Below, piece after piece: positions 50,395 through 62,490 of a DNA stretch of 64,000 bases (positions within the stretch are counted from its first letter, which is position 1; every line of letters starts with the position of its first letter). The notes below the pieces were generated by a model, which was not told the DNA's origin, ran no database searches, and saw nothing but the letters and a program-made list of their open reading frames with translations. The DNA comes from Coffea arabica. Its lineage: Eukaryota > Streptophyta > Magnoliopsida > Gentianales > Rubiaceae. Position numbers and translations under genes: made by a program. The DNA lies in the NCBI RefSeq assembly GCF_036785885.1, contig NC_092323.1, positions 16,252,501 through 16,316,500 on the forward strand, given 5' to 3'.

Positions 50395-52140
50395 GAGAGG
50401 AAGGCTGAATACTGCTAAGTAAGGTTGTGGAGCCTTTAAGTGATGAGCATTATGCAGAAGAGCATCCTGGAGGTATGACGTGACGGTTTAGAACCACAGA
50501 AAACCTTTAGGATCCCATTTTTGAGTATTCTTCTTGTTGGATTAAAATTCAGTCTGCTGATACTGTAAATGATTCCACTAGCACCATTGGACTTCTCTGA
50601 TGCATGTTTTGCAAATAGCTCGGAACCCATCAAAAGAAAGAGTTATATATTACTTTTCACTAAACATTTTTAAACTTTCTTTGATGTTTGGTGCTTATGA
50701 CTGCTTCAACTTTCATCTTTGACTTACCTGTCAACTTAAACACTTGCTTACTGCTCTTGACATTGTGGTTCAAAGTTGTCTACGGTAAAAGGTTGAAGAA
50801 TAATTTTCACCTTCCCTTTTCAGTCTGCTTTAATTTTTACACGGTCAAAAGACCATCAAAGTGCCAATCCTCTTCCTTTGGATCCGGAAATTCTGACCCA
50901 TAAATTATGCAGTTGCAATGGAATTGAAAATCCAACGGTTTCAAATAATACTACTGTTGCCAATTGCTTGGCTGTTCTCGCCTTTTTTTTTTTTCTTCTT
51001 TGGGATCAAATCATTCGTAGTTCTAATCTGGAGTAATATGATGGCAAGGTGCATCATTCAATCTGGTGCATTGTTGTAATCTAACCAGCAATCACATTCA
51101 AACTTTACCAGAGAAGGGTTAAGTATAGTATGGCCCTTCATTAGTCAATCACCCAATTCTAATGCCCATGAAAAGATAAAATAAGGAAGAACTTCTCTTC
51201 TTTCCCAACTTTTCAAAAAGCCTTCCCCTCCCTCTCCTGGATTTCGTTTTATTTTATTTTTCTAATGAAATATATCCTAAATTTTCATAGTGAGAGTCCT
51301 CTATTTCTCCTACAAGTTTCTAGTGAGAATTTTCTGTGTCTCAAAGTCTCTAGTAAGATTTGTTTATGTTGTTTTTTCTTATTTTATTGTTAGACCTGAA
51401 TTTATTTCAGATCTAGATTTGAAATTTATTGGATCTTGGATCTGTTTCAAAGTATCTCATCATTAATATTAGAGCTTAAACCAGTTGATTAGCAAATCTA
51501 ATGAATGCAACAAGGATATAAGAGAGTTGCAGCGATTTATTAGAATATAGTTTTGAAATTTCTTGTATTTTTTAGATCTGTTCATAATTCATAATTTTTC
51601 AGATCAATTCATAATTTTTTATATCTAATATTTCTTGTGCATGTTTAACCTACCATTAGGACAGTGCGTGTAAATCAAATCATGTTGGATGATTTCAGCA
51701 ATCTGTTAATGAAATTTGCTTTTTGTCAAACAAAAAATAAGAAACAAGAAAAAAAAGATAGGACCAATAAAGTATTGCCATTCATTAATGCATAATGGAT
51801 AGCAATTATATCTTTTTTCCTGTATAACAGCATTATGTTCGTGGTATCAGTGTTCAATGCACACATGATTGATGACAGGAGGCTGCCTGAAGCCGTGAAG
51901 ACTGACTTTTGTTTAGCATTTCTGGTTCTAGTTTCCTGCCATCTGCACGTTTTATTAAATGTTTTTGAGGGAAAATCTAAACGTTTTCAGTGAGTAGAAA
52001 AATGGGACTGAGATTCTTTACAATTGTGATGGCAACGCACCAAAAACCAACGGCCCAAATAAGTTTAATATATAAATTTAGATTAGTGAAATCTGTTCTA
52101 GGACATAAATTTAAATGATTAATAAAGTTTGTAGCGTATT
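50395..52140. other. 3' flank and gene-free region
   Basis: 3' UTR of the UMP kinase gene, then AT-rich DNA. A stretch at about 51280-51640 with paired words (CTAGTGAGAATTTTCTGTG, TCTCTAGTAAGATTTG, CAGATCTAGATTTG) resembles transposon leader sequence, but no ends could be defined. Confidence 0.4.
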
Positions 52141-52259
52141 TGTACGTTATTATTAATTGTGATAATTTCAAAAATCACCCCTGAGGTTTATAACAATTAC
52201 AGCTAGCTACCTCCATGTTTAAAAAATTACATCTAGCTCCCATAAATAGTAGCTTTGGG

Positions 52260-52386
52260 GATTTTTTTTTTTTTTTCCAAAAAAAAAATGTATAAGTAGG
52301 AGGTTTCAAATCCAAAACCTGTCATATACGTTCTCTCTTCTCATACCACCCAATCCATCCCTCCTTCCCGCTTCCTCTCTCTCTCG
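52260..52386 (-). mobile_element. SINE-like retroinsertion
   Basis: A 127-bp insert that starts with a T-run on the plus strand (poly-A tail on minus) and contains GGATTTGAAACCTCC on the minus strand, a box-B-like motif. Flanked by the perfect 11-bp duplication GTAGCTTTGGG (52249-52259 and 52387-52397). Confidence 0.75.
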
Positions 52387-52397
52387 GTAGCTTTGGG

Positions 52398-53882
52398 TTT
52401 CATTTGGCTGAGTTGTGCGGAAAAAAATCATACTAATATCCCATATTGCCCTTGACCATTTTTTGGTTTTAAATCAAATTATTCAATGAATGCAATCATT
52501 TTTTTCCATCTTGTCTCAAATATTCTGCCTTACATAAACCTTGAATCACTTCCTCTATATTCCTTTAGCCAATTTACTATTGGCTTAACTGTTTATTGAA
52601 CATTGGTAGGAGACAAAAAAGGAAAACAATGAGAAGAATGAAATATGGGTGGATTAGGGAACATGATTAGTACTAAAAATTGTGAGATATGAAAATTGGG
52701 ATTTTGCGGAAGGATGACAAACTTGGATAGACAAAAGAGAAGGGTCAAAATTATATAAAAATAAATATTAGTGGTGATGATAGAGCTATTTAGTGAGAAG
52801 AAATACTTAATGGCAACTTTGTGGATTTTGATAGCCATTTAACTAATTTTACTACATTTTAAAATTTTTTTCCTCTTCTAAAAAATTTTGCCCTGAAATT
52901 TTAATGCATAGAATGGTATCATTGTTTTGGAAAGGTTATTATAGTTGTTTTGAGCTATGAAGTGAGGTAAGTGCAACAACTAGAATTAAATAAGCGCTGG
53001 GTGAAATTATCAGAAATCTTGGAGAGGCTTTTAAAATTATCCTTATTATACGAACTTTAACTTTGGATACATACATTGTGGATGCAACCCTACACAATTT
53101 CTGCATTTGGTCTAGACTTATATACATGGTTTCATCGATAATAAAATTTATGCGTACTATAAAATTATACCATCGTACATTAAATGATACAAGAAATAAA
53201 ACCCTAATCGTACTCTACTCCATATCTATGTTAACACAAGCTATTGACACAAAAAATTGCAGAATCTCGAAATTTCAAAATTGATAGTAACAGTTAGGAA
53301 GCCCCAAATTCAACCGGCAAAAACTTGTGTAACCTTGGTTTACGGCCCCACTTGTAGACCGAGCAGTGAAGAATTCTCCACGTCATCAAGTAAGAGTCAA
53401 ATATTCTGATGCCTGTTCCTCGACTTCACCTGATTTAACCAAAATTTCATCTCTGGATTTTTCTTTTGTCTTTTGTCATTTTCTTTTTTTTTTTTTTTCT
53501 ATTTGTTCTTTTCTAAAGACTAGTACTAACACAAATGATGTACTATCCAAACACATCCTAATATCTTACGCTATCGAGGGGATGAGAAAGGACAAGAAGT
53601 TCGAGAAAGATGATATAAGATCTGGAGCTATTAGATGTGGTTCAGTTGCAGCCTCCACCTCATTTTCCATCTGGGGGTAGCATCTTGGGGCTTTCGGAAA
53701 TATGGGAGGAATGGAGTCAAAAGAAGAACGCAAAATCGATGAGAGAAGTACAGAATTCTATACTAGTTGAATATTGAATTCCAAACGATCGATGATGTGG
53801 GAACTTCTGTATCGCTGGCTCTACGAATGGGACCCTAGACTGAGTCTATACAAGTTTTTGTCAATCCAAAATAGATAGGAAG
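52398..53882. other. Gene-free region left of the LTR element
   Basis: AT-rich. A 104-codon open frame at 53366-53680 has low-complexity Phe/Ser content and no family signal, so it is not called. Nothing else supported. Confidence 0.45.
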
Positions 53883-54676
53883 TGTTGTACTTCAATATTG
53901 TATTAATAAATGCAAATAATTTGTACCATCAAAAATTAATTTGACGTGGATTGAGGTGTAGACTAAATCTTAAAATTGTTGGAGGAGAGTACATGAACAA
54001 CTTCTGATCATCAAGCTAACTATGTTGAATTTGATAGCTACTAAGAAGTCCGGTAGAGTTGAGACACATAGAACGCTTTTTTTAAGACGATACGTGTCCC
54101 CACGATATTTTTTTTAACTGATGCAGGAGCTCTAGCGTGCCGTCTCCAGGTACAACAGCCCAACTCTATAGTTGTTGCTTCCCTTTGATCTGCACAACCA
54201 AGAGAAGTAGAAGCTTCCCAATATCTTACTTTGCCTAAAGAAAATCAGAATGAGGGAGAAAGAAATGAGTGTAGGGAAAAATAGTATTTAGAATAATCTT
54301 TTTGTTGAGAGAAAATGTGTATATAAAAAATTCTCCAAAAACTTCACTATTTATAGGCTACACAAACCTTTAGAAAATAGGTTGAATGTCCAAGTTAAAT
54401 GTATAATGGTTTTTTTCATACTAAATTGTAGTTAATTTGTAGAATTTGTAACCTAAAAATTGATTCATATATGAATGGCTTATAAAGACTCAATAATTCT
54501 TCATTTGACCAAATAATTCACTTGTAACTCCTATTCAAATAATTGTATAATAGCTCCATTCAAAATGTATTGTAACTCCCAACATTATAATTCTCATAAC
54601 TCTCAAATAAATTATTATAACTCCTTGTAAAGATTTGGCCAAGGAAAATTTAAGATTTTATTAAAATAAACTAACA
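53883..54676 (-). repeat. Long terminal repeat, left copy (3' LTR)
   Basis: TGTTGTACTTC to AAACTAACA, 794 bp, similar to 56638-57408. Confidence 0.8.
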
Positions 54677-56637
54677 TTTCCCCACTTATTTTAATTAAAT
54701 TTGAAAGAGATAAAAATTTGGACAAAGTGAGAACATCATGCATAATGAAAGTGGCATTGCCTTGAAACCTTCATTTAGTGTTTCCATAATCCTCATATTA
54801 GAGTCAAAGTGGACTAAAGCCTTGAAATTAAAACTACTTTAATATATGTAAGATTATGTTACACACGTGATATTCAAGATATTAATTAACAAGTTTCTTA
54901 AACCAACACAATACGGCCTTGTGCTTTATTCTGGAATCATAAGTGCTTTAGAGAATTAGCCAAATTTTTATAGGAAACGACCTTTACTTCCACACTCATA
55001 GGTGAATGTGAATCTATCAAGAATACCCCTATGACTAAGGCATCCCACCCATAAAGGGTTTTAGAATTCATTAAAAGATTTATATCAAATCATAACCTTT
55101 TCTTTGTCATAGAATCACGAGCATGCTTTACTCCATATAGAGGGATTTAATAATTTTATAATAAATGTATGCTTTTCACCCAAACCATTCTATGATTTGA
55201 CCTAATTCTTGAGATTGACAGTCCAAGGTAGTTGTATTCTCATAAATTGTTCCAATTTAAAAATTTTTAGGCTCAAGTCCCATTCCCCTTGATGTGTATC
55301 ATATCCTTAACTTAAGTTTGAAATTTATCTTTTACACAATAAAATAGCAAAGATATGATGTTCTTGAATATTTTTCAAATAATCTCTCTTAATGGTCCAA
55401 ATATATTGAACCAATCTTTGGTGAGAAAATTTCTCATCAATTTATATTTGTCGCATAATATAGGCATATATTTGCTCATATTCAATTTTTTTTTAATTTT
55501 TTTCTCAATGGCCAATAATGTAGTAGCACACTAGAAGCCATTCTCAAAAAACTCCATGGTTAATTTTGCTTTTGCAAAAATACCAAAAAAATATTTCGAA
55601 TACCTTCACATCAGGTCATACTTTTTAGTGAGTGCTAGTATGCACAACTCAAAATAAGAGTCAAAATCAATCCACAAGTTATACTCATAAATTGAGTAAT
55701 AAAATGATATCACCCTATTTTTTCACAAGTTGGCATTATGCATCATTTATTGGTCACCACTAATCTGCACACTCAATCCAAGGAATAAGAAACTCATAAT
55801 ATAATTCTCAATATACTCTCACAATCAAATTTCAAAGTCTGTACCAAAATGGTAAAGCAAATGCATATAGCATTTAAAGGTCATGCACTCAATTAGTTTA
55901 GAACGCTGCGTTATCATGTAATTACATACCCCCACTATTTCTAACAATTATGCATTCAAGACTATTCATGGAGTTCATGCGTTAAACTAGTATAGAAATA
56001 GTGTTCTAGGTACTCTAAACAATATACACTCAGAATAGTACATAAGCGTAAGAGCCATATTAGTGGGTACAAATCACACATTAACAGCAACAAGAAACTT
56101 GACTTTTTTACAAACAAACAAATTCAACAACTAAATAGTTGCAAAGTGTTTCATATATTTTGAGATCATCATTGTTTAAGACGAGGCGTTCTGCAGACTT
56201 AGAAATTTAACTTGACTCTACATGCATTGTGTTTAGTATATCTCAACTGGAGTTGAATTCAAGTTAATGGCCCACTGGTTTATAATTTTTTAACTATAAT
56301 GTCATAAGACTTTTACTTTTGCATGGTAAGAAAATACTCATATACATGTCTAGTAACATAACTTTAGGCATACTTCAAAACTATGAAATCATACACATTG
56401 AAGCAATGAACTTTTAAATTTGAATGCGATTAAACAATTATAAAATGCATTGCATTCTATAGATAAATTATAAGTCTTGGCAATTGAATTAGTCAATTAC
56501 TTACTCTTAAAACCTCATCATTAGATTTTGAGTGCATAAATAAACATGACACATCTAAAATTACTTGGTAGTTTCACAACCAGTTCAAAATTTTTTAGTA
56601 TAAAGCCTTTTGAACAAGAGCAATTTCGTCTTAAAAT

Positions 56638-57408
56638 TGTTGGACTTCAATATTGCATTAATAAATGCAAATAATTTGTACCATCAAAAGCTAATTTGGC
56701 ATGGGTTGAGGTGAGAACTAGGTTTTAAAATTACTGGAGAAGAGTACACAAATAACTTCTGATCTTCAAGCTAACCACCTTGAATTTGACAGCTACTAAA
56801 AAATCTGGTAGGGTTGAGGCACATAAAACGCTCTTTTTAAAACGATACGCCTTTGCAGTATTTTTTTTTAACTGATGAAAAAGGTCTAGCTTGCCATTTC
56901 CAAGATACAACAACCCAACTCTATGGTTATTGCTTCCCTTTGATCTGCACAATCAAGAGAAGTAGAAGCTTCCCAATATCTTACTTTGACCAAAGAAAGT
57001 TAGAATGAGGGAGAAAGAAATAAGTATATGGAAAAATAGTATTTAGAATAATCGTTTGTTGAGAGAAGTGTGTATATAAAAAATTCTCCAAAAACTTCAC
57101 TATTTATAGGTTACACAAACCTTTAGAAAATAGGTTGAATGTCCAATTTCAATGTATAACGGTTTTTTTCATACTAAATTGTAGTTAATTTGTAGAATTT
57201 GTAACCTAAAAATTGATTCATCTTTGAATGTCTTATAAAGACTCAATAATTCTTCATTTGATCAAATAATTCATTTGTAACTCCTATTCAAATAATTATA
57301 TAATAACTCCATTCAAAATATATTGTAACTCCCAACATTATAATTCTCATAACTCCCAAATAAGTTGTTATAACTCCATGTAAAGATTTGGTCAAGGAAA
57401 CTTTAAGA
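56638..57408 (-). repeat. Long terminal repeat, right copy (5' LTR), terminally truncated
   Basis: TGTTGGACTTC to GGAAACTTTAAGA; similarity to the left copy stops about 20 bases short of its end. Confidence 0.78.
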
Positions 57409-58110
57409 AACCTTCCAAGCGATTCTCGTTGTCCTTTTTTCGATTGTGATTACCACGCAAATTTTGGTTTAGGACCTTTTGGTTGAGGCAAGACATCCAA
57501 TTTTGGACCTTTTGGTCCAGTGAAGACATCCGGAAGCATAAGTCTTTCTTTGCTTGTATTTTTTTTAAGTGATAATTATATGCTAAGTCTTGTTGATGAA
57601 CAAGTGTTTGTACCTTTAGTTAGTGGTTGTTGCTTTATAGACTTTTTGTGTAATTCATTTGTCTATTGAGTGGAAGTTATTTATTTATAATGTAAGAAAT
57701 GATTGTAGTTGTTGGGAGTTGTGTCAAGAAAATCCATTAATTCATTGCTAAAAGTCTATATTTGTTGAATATTAAGTGGGTAAATACAATAGGATACCCT
57801 ACTTTAAGTACATAAAATTTTGTCATTTGTTTCCATCCATGCTAAATAATTGTCTTTGACTTTGATATCCCAATTGTTCAAGACTCAGATATAATTAGTC
57901 AAATCTTATTAACAAATGTAGTACATTCACTGTAACAACAAATAAATTACAATTTTTCATATTATTTAAACACAATTCTATTAAATATCAATGCATTTTA
58001 CAAAAATATTAAACTTCATGTTAATTAATGTTGAAAATATTCACTTACTATTTAATAAAAAAATATTAACATAATCGCACATAATCATGGGCACTACAAT
58101 ATGAACAAAA
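57409..58110. other. Possible body of a small Helitron
   Basis: AT-rich, no coding frame, ending in the Helitron-type terminus at 58111-58133. The 5' terminus was not found. Confidence 0.3.
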
Positions 58111-58133
58111 CCGTGCATAGCACGGTTTTCTAG
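58111..58133 (+). mobile_element. Helitron 3' terminus
   Basis: CCGTGC-ATA-GCACGG is a perfect 6-bp stem with a 3-base loop, followed by TTTT and CTAG, the hairpin-plus-CTRR layout of plant Helitron 3' ends. The base after CTAG is C rather than the usual T. Confidence 0.65.
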
Positions 58134-59820
58134 CCTCCTAGACCTAGTATTTTAGCAACAAAAGTAAACTAAAACTAAAATCGTGGTTGACCGGGATGCC
58201 CTGACGCGTTTTACTCCAGCTGCGGCATGGACCTGGTGACTATTCTTTCGCGCATCGAAAGTTGACTATTCTCGCGTAATGCAAGACCGCCATTGTTTGA
58301 CTCGTAGCATTAGGTATGCTCCTTTCCAGGAACATTTTTTAACTGGACAAAACATTTCACCAGTGTTTTAAGTATGAAAGCAGATTTTCTATGTTTGAAA
58401 TTGCTCAAAATTCAACTATTATTTGTTTATTGTAAAATACTAAAATTAAAATCAGAAAAGAACTTGACCCCTTAAATAATTAATTAACGTAAACATAAGT
58501 CTAAATTGCGTAAACTATTTTTCTTCAAAATAAGTAGATCCACACTTGTCAGCACACTGCAAAAGTCTCTTTAGTATCACCATGAACTTCTTGCAAAAGT
58601 CTTGGTACAGAGAAATGTTTAATAACAAAAATGCACAATTTTTTGTTTAACAGAATATTATTTGAAATATTATTTACAATACAAAAAAAATGTTTTTCTT
58701 ACATTATTTGTTTTGTGATGTGATGCACATAAAATAAAAAAAAGATAAAAAAATAATTGAGAAAATCTGTTTATAATGCAAACAAAATAATATTGAGAAA
58801 AAAAAACCAAATATCCAAACTCATCCCATGATAACTACATGAGAAATTGGTAACAACACTCTGATGTCTCACAATTCCATGCTTGTTACAAAAGAAAACT
58901 AAATCAAAGATTTCTTTTTTTTTTCTTTGTTAAACCAAAGCAAGACTTCCCAACAATTGGGCATGTTATGGACAATCTGCATGCTAAATTAGCTTAAAAT
59001 CTGTATGGTAAGTTGTACAATTGGACAATTTTTAATCCTCCATTGCAATTTGTAAACGAAGCATTAAGTGATATGATTGAATGAAAATTTTCTTCTTTTC
59101 CTTGAAAAAAGGCGTAAAAATACCCAATAGAAACCTTGAACATGCAAGAAATTCATTTTCATGCAAAGACATTTGAAAAAAAAACACTCATTTAAGCAAT
59201 AAAAAGAAAAAAAATATAATACAATTCTCATTGAATCATGAGATTCCATATACAGAACTCATTTGCTTTTTTACAACCAACTCTCAAAAGAAGTACAAAA
59301 AGATAAGCCTAACTCCTCTAGTTTGGCCCACCAACAACCTAGTGGCAAGAATCATTGAATAACAGCTTCATCTTCAGTTTTCCCCCAACTTTCTCCCATC
59401 CATACTTGCAAAGCCAAAGTAAGCATATGCAACCAAAAATTTCTACTTGTCCTTTTTGACTTTTCCTTCTCCTACCCCCCAAAAAAAAAAAAAATTCTAG
59501 AAACAAATTTGTTTTCAGCTTCTTCTCTTTTGAACAAATTTGTTTTTCACCTTCTTCTGTTTTGACTTTTCCATCCTTCTAGCTAAAAAGATTTGAGTTA
59601 GTTTATCAATTCTTTACATCTACTTGTGGAGAAATTTCCTACTCCCATAAACTTCAAGACTAATAAAAAGTACATCAATAATCAATTCTTCAAAGGGGCC
59701 AAAAAAAAAAAGAAAAAAAAAATCTAATCTGGACTAGCCTAATTTTTGGGTTTTGGATACCCCAAAAAAAAAAAGCTAGAAATATATAAATTAAAAAAGA
59801 AAGGAAAATTTGAAGTAATA
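58134..59820. other. 3' flank of the VQ gene, no gene
   Basis: AT-rich DNA. The last ~500 bases are probably the 3' UTR of the minus-strand VQ gene. A 61-codon minus frame at 59064-59249 has no support. Confidence 0.5.
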
Positions 59821-60477
59821 CTAAAAGTCAAAGAATGTGTTGAAGAGATCATACGAAGGAATGGATGGTGAAATGAGTGGTGAAGAAAGGAAGAATGATG
59901 GGCTTGGTAAGAACATATTATTCCCGTTCAAAAATGGATCCGGCGCAGGCGAGAAGAGTCCCGGAAGCGAAACGGGGGGCAGAGTCCCCGGCGCCGGCGT
60001 TAGTATCCCCGGATTTTGACCCATTTCAAAACTAGTTCCTTCAAGAATTTCCATCAAATCTTCAGCAAAATCAGAACCAACCCTTTGCTGTCTCTCTTTT
60101 TCCCTTTCCGACGGGCTAGCTTTCTCCACCGAAGCTAAACGGGCTGCCGGAGAGAGGTCGCCTGCTGCAGTTGGGGTGTTGCCTGGACGAGGAGAACGGC
60201 CGGTGAGACGTTGGACCAAGTTCATGAAGTCATTGACTGTGGTGTGGATTACTTTCGGGGAAACGGCGTAGATGACCACTGGTTGGCGGTACTCGTTGTC
60301 GACTGTGGGCTGAAGGTGCGGCGGAGCAGGGTGATTGAGGTGGTGCAGCTGCGGTGCAACTGGTGGTTTCTTGATTTTGTGGGAGTCTTTGCTTACTTTA
60401 AGTGGAGCTGGACGTGGGCCCTGTAGTTCTCTCCTAGGAGACGGCCTGCCGCCGGTGGAAAAATCCTGTGGATCCAT
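59821..60477 (-). CDS. VQ-motif protein, MKS1-like
   Basis: Intronless 218-residue frame, ATG at 60477. It shares the full MKS1 layout: MDPxxF start, GPRPAPLKVSKDSHKIKKPP (20-39), PVVIYAVSPKVIHTT (66-80), the VQ core FMNLVQRLTG (84-93, FxxxVQxLTG), DLSPAARLASVEKASP (107-122), and a C-terminal GILTPAPGTLP and GLFSPAP region. Arabidopsis MKS1 is a nuclear substrate of MAP kinase 4 that binds WRKY25/33 through its VQ motif and tunes defence gene expression; this protein is inferred to do the same. At least ten SP/TP sites are visible (for example S13, S73, S95, T101, S109, S121, T160, S176, S192), fitting MAPK phosphorylation. Length matches the Arabidopsis protein (about 220). The C-terminus (YDLFNTFFDF) is acidic and aromatic. 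No intron is usual for VQ genes. Confidence 0.94.
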   Translation of the reverse strand: MDPQDFSTGGRPSPRRELQGPRPAPLKVSKDSHKIKKPPVAPQLHHLNHPAPPHLQPTVDNEYRQPVVIYAVSPKVIHTTVNDFMNLVQRLTGRSPRPGNTPTAAGDLSPAARLASVEKASPSEREKERQQRVGSDFAEDLMEILEGTSFEMGQNPGILTPAPGTLPPVSLPGLFSPAPDPFLNGNNMFLPSPSFFLSSPLISPSIPSYDLFNTFFDF

Positions 60478-61058
60478 GGTGAAGGAAGATTTATGGAGTG
60501 ATCGATTGGAGTAATTTGTAGAGGGAACTAGGAAGAAAGAAAAGACAACAGAGAGAAGCCAAATGGTAAAAGGTCTATGGACTTCGAAAGTGCTATGAAT
60601 GTGCTGATTTCTGTTTCTATAATAATGTTTTTATGTTACTAAGGTAGGGTTCGAGGAAAGACATAAAAGTTGACAATAATGACATGAAAATTAGTTAAAC
60701 TCGTTGCAAAAAGAAAAAGGTACACTAGACCCCATTTTCCAAGGGTTGATATGCTAAGAAACTTCACCTTGGAATTGATTTAAAGGATTAAGTCCGTCAG
60801 CATTGCAAGTTTTTGAATTTGCCGTGGGAAAATATATTATAACGATGTGACGTTTGAAATTGATTAAAATATGAGTCAAGAGAATTTTTTTTTGGCAAAA
60901 ACTTGCAATTCAAATAATACCTTAAATTTACTAACAATAAACAAGAAATCGAACATTTGTTGACTCTATTTCTTTTATGGTGTCATCCATCTTTTCTACC
61001 GAAAAAGGGCAAATTGGATTGCACACATCATTCATGTTGTGCTAAAAATAAAATATGG
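60478..61058 (-). promoter_or_regulatory. Promoter region of the MKS1-like gene
   Basis: Minus-strand upstream DNA. W-box core TTGAC occurs at about 60670 and 60960 on the plus strand, which fits control by WRKY factors, although this pentamer is common by chance. A decayed GTTTGGATT-type repeat may lie at about 60800-60920 (ATATATTATAACGATGTGAC). Confidence 0.35.
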
Positions 61059-61851
61059 GGATAGTGCCAATTTGGCCTTCCATATTGAGCAAAAACTTTA
61101 ATGTGACAGCACAAATTGAAAAAAGTTTCAATTAGCTTTTGCAATGAAAATGTGCTTATTTGAGTATGGCCCTCTAAATTGAGAAACATTTTCAATATGG
61201 CCTTCCAAATTCAATATTTATATTTGGCCTTCTAAATTGAAAAATAGTAATGTGCTCTTTGGTTTTGCTTCCATCTAGTTAATGATTGTTCAGTCTCTCA
61301 TTAAGGGCCATCTTTGAACCTTTTTTTCCTCGAATCTTAAATCGTTCACACAACACAATTGGGGTAAAAAAAAAAAGAATTAATCTTATAATACAACTAT
61401 CTGAGTCCTTATTTTTTTTTTACCGGGGGAATGATATTTGCTTATCTTAAAATGTTCTTTAAACACGATTTGATTTTTCTTAAGCCAAATGATGAGTATA
61501 TGATAGGCCAAATGCATTGCAGTGGTTTGCAAAGAAACCTTTTCAGGTGTGTAATATCATTCCCTTCTTTCATATGTCAAGAAGCAAAGACCTACTTTTG
61601 TCTTCAATTTTCTATGCATAAGCCTTCAATTTTCTTATATATGTTTTGTAAAATAAGTAATTATGAGAGACCTAGGCTTCTTAAATTACAAAGAAGGACT
61701 AGACAGAAATGAAATGGAGGGCCGCAATAGAATACCATTTTCAGTTGGAGGGTAGTATTGAAATTAATTTTCTGTACTTGGCCAAGTTGACACTTTTTAG
61801 TTTGGAGGGCTGTATTGATATTTTTGCGGAAGGCCAAAATCACAGCTATCC
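61059..61851. mobile_element. Inverted-repeat element with TTGGCCTTCC ends
   Basis: Left end GGATAGTGCCAATTTGGCCT, reversed right end GGATAGCTGTGATTTTGGCC. The subterminal zones contain several TGGCCTTCYAAATT or mirrored GGAGGGC motifs. 793 bp, non-coding. No clear target duplication, so superfamily open (Mutator-like is a guess). Confidence 0.45.
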
Positions 61852-62490
61852 TAAAAAGGGCTTCCCATAACTCATTAAAAAACAAAACAAAAAAAAAAAC
61901 TCAAGTACTTGTGGAAACAAATATAGTGACTAAAAAACTTCTTTATGGCTATTATTGCCTTGATCTTTTGCTTAAATTGTCATGTTTTGGAAAAAATTAG
62001 GAATAATTCCTTAACACATTCTTGAACATTTTTTTTAATCTTACATACATTTCATCTAAAAAAAATTTATGCAGCTTTATTTTTCTGAATCACTCCTAAA
62101 AAATAAAATGCAATTGAAAGGAAATTTTTTTGTTAAGGGATGGTTATTGTCAATGTCATACGATCAATCCATAATATAGACAGCGGTGATTTAGATTAAA
62201 GCATTCTGAAATAAAAAGATAAAAGTTACCTTCTTTTTATAAAAAAAGATGCAGAAATGGAAGTCACTCAAATAAAAGAAAATTGGAGGGTAGATTTTTA
62301 AAGTGGTACCTATTCCAACAACTTTTTCCGCCCATTTAAAGCCCGTGATCATCGACATAAATTACTTGTCAATAAAAGTGTCTATGAAGCAGCTTGGGCA
62401 AGGATATCTGTTGGGTCTCTTAATAGCCCAAATTTGGCCCATTTAAGATAAGATCGTCCACTTCAAACCAGGGCTGCCAAAGCTCACAAG
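61852..62490. other. Intergenic, nothing recognised
   Basis: AT-rich spacer between two inverted-repeat elements. Confidence 0.5.

Larger units (their letters stand above)
53883..57408 (-). mobile_element. LTR retrotransposon, non-autonomous, minus orientation
   Basis: Two direct repeats of about 770-790 bp: 53883-54676 and 56638 to about 57408. Both begin TGTTGKACTTCAATATTG, the left ends CTAACA, so the LTR runs TG to CA; the right copy lacks the last ~20 bases. On the minus strand the LTR has a promoter-like CTATAAATAGTGAAG. Just inside the left LTR the minus strand reads AATAAGTGGGGAAATGTTAG, a purine tract next to TGTT as in plant Copia elements, which sets the orientation. The 1.96-kb interior (54677-56637) shows no gag, protease, integrase or reverse transcriptase frame, and no tRNA-Met primer-binding site was seen. 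LTR divergence looks moderate, so insertion is not recent. A clean 5-bp target duplication is not visible. A segmental direct duplication is a weaker alternative. Confidence 0.8.

Noticed and set aside
53366-53680. 104-codon plus-strand frame
   Set aside because: Phe/Ser-rich centre from a poly-T run, no recognisable domain, no promoter context.
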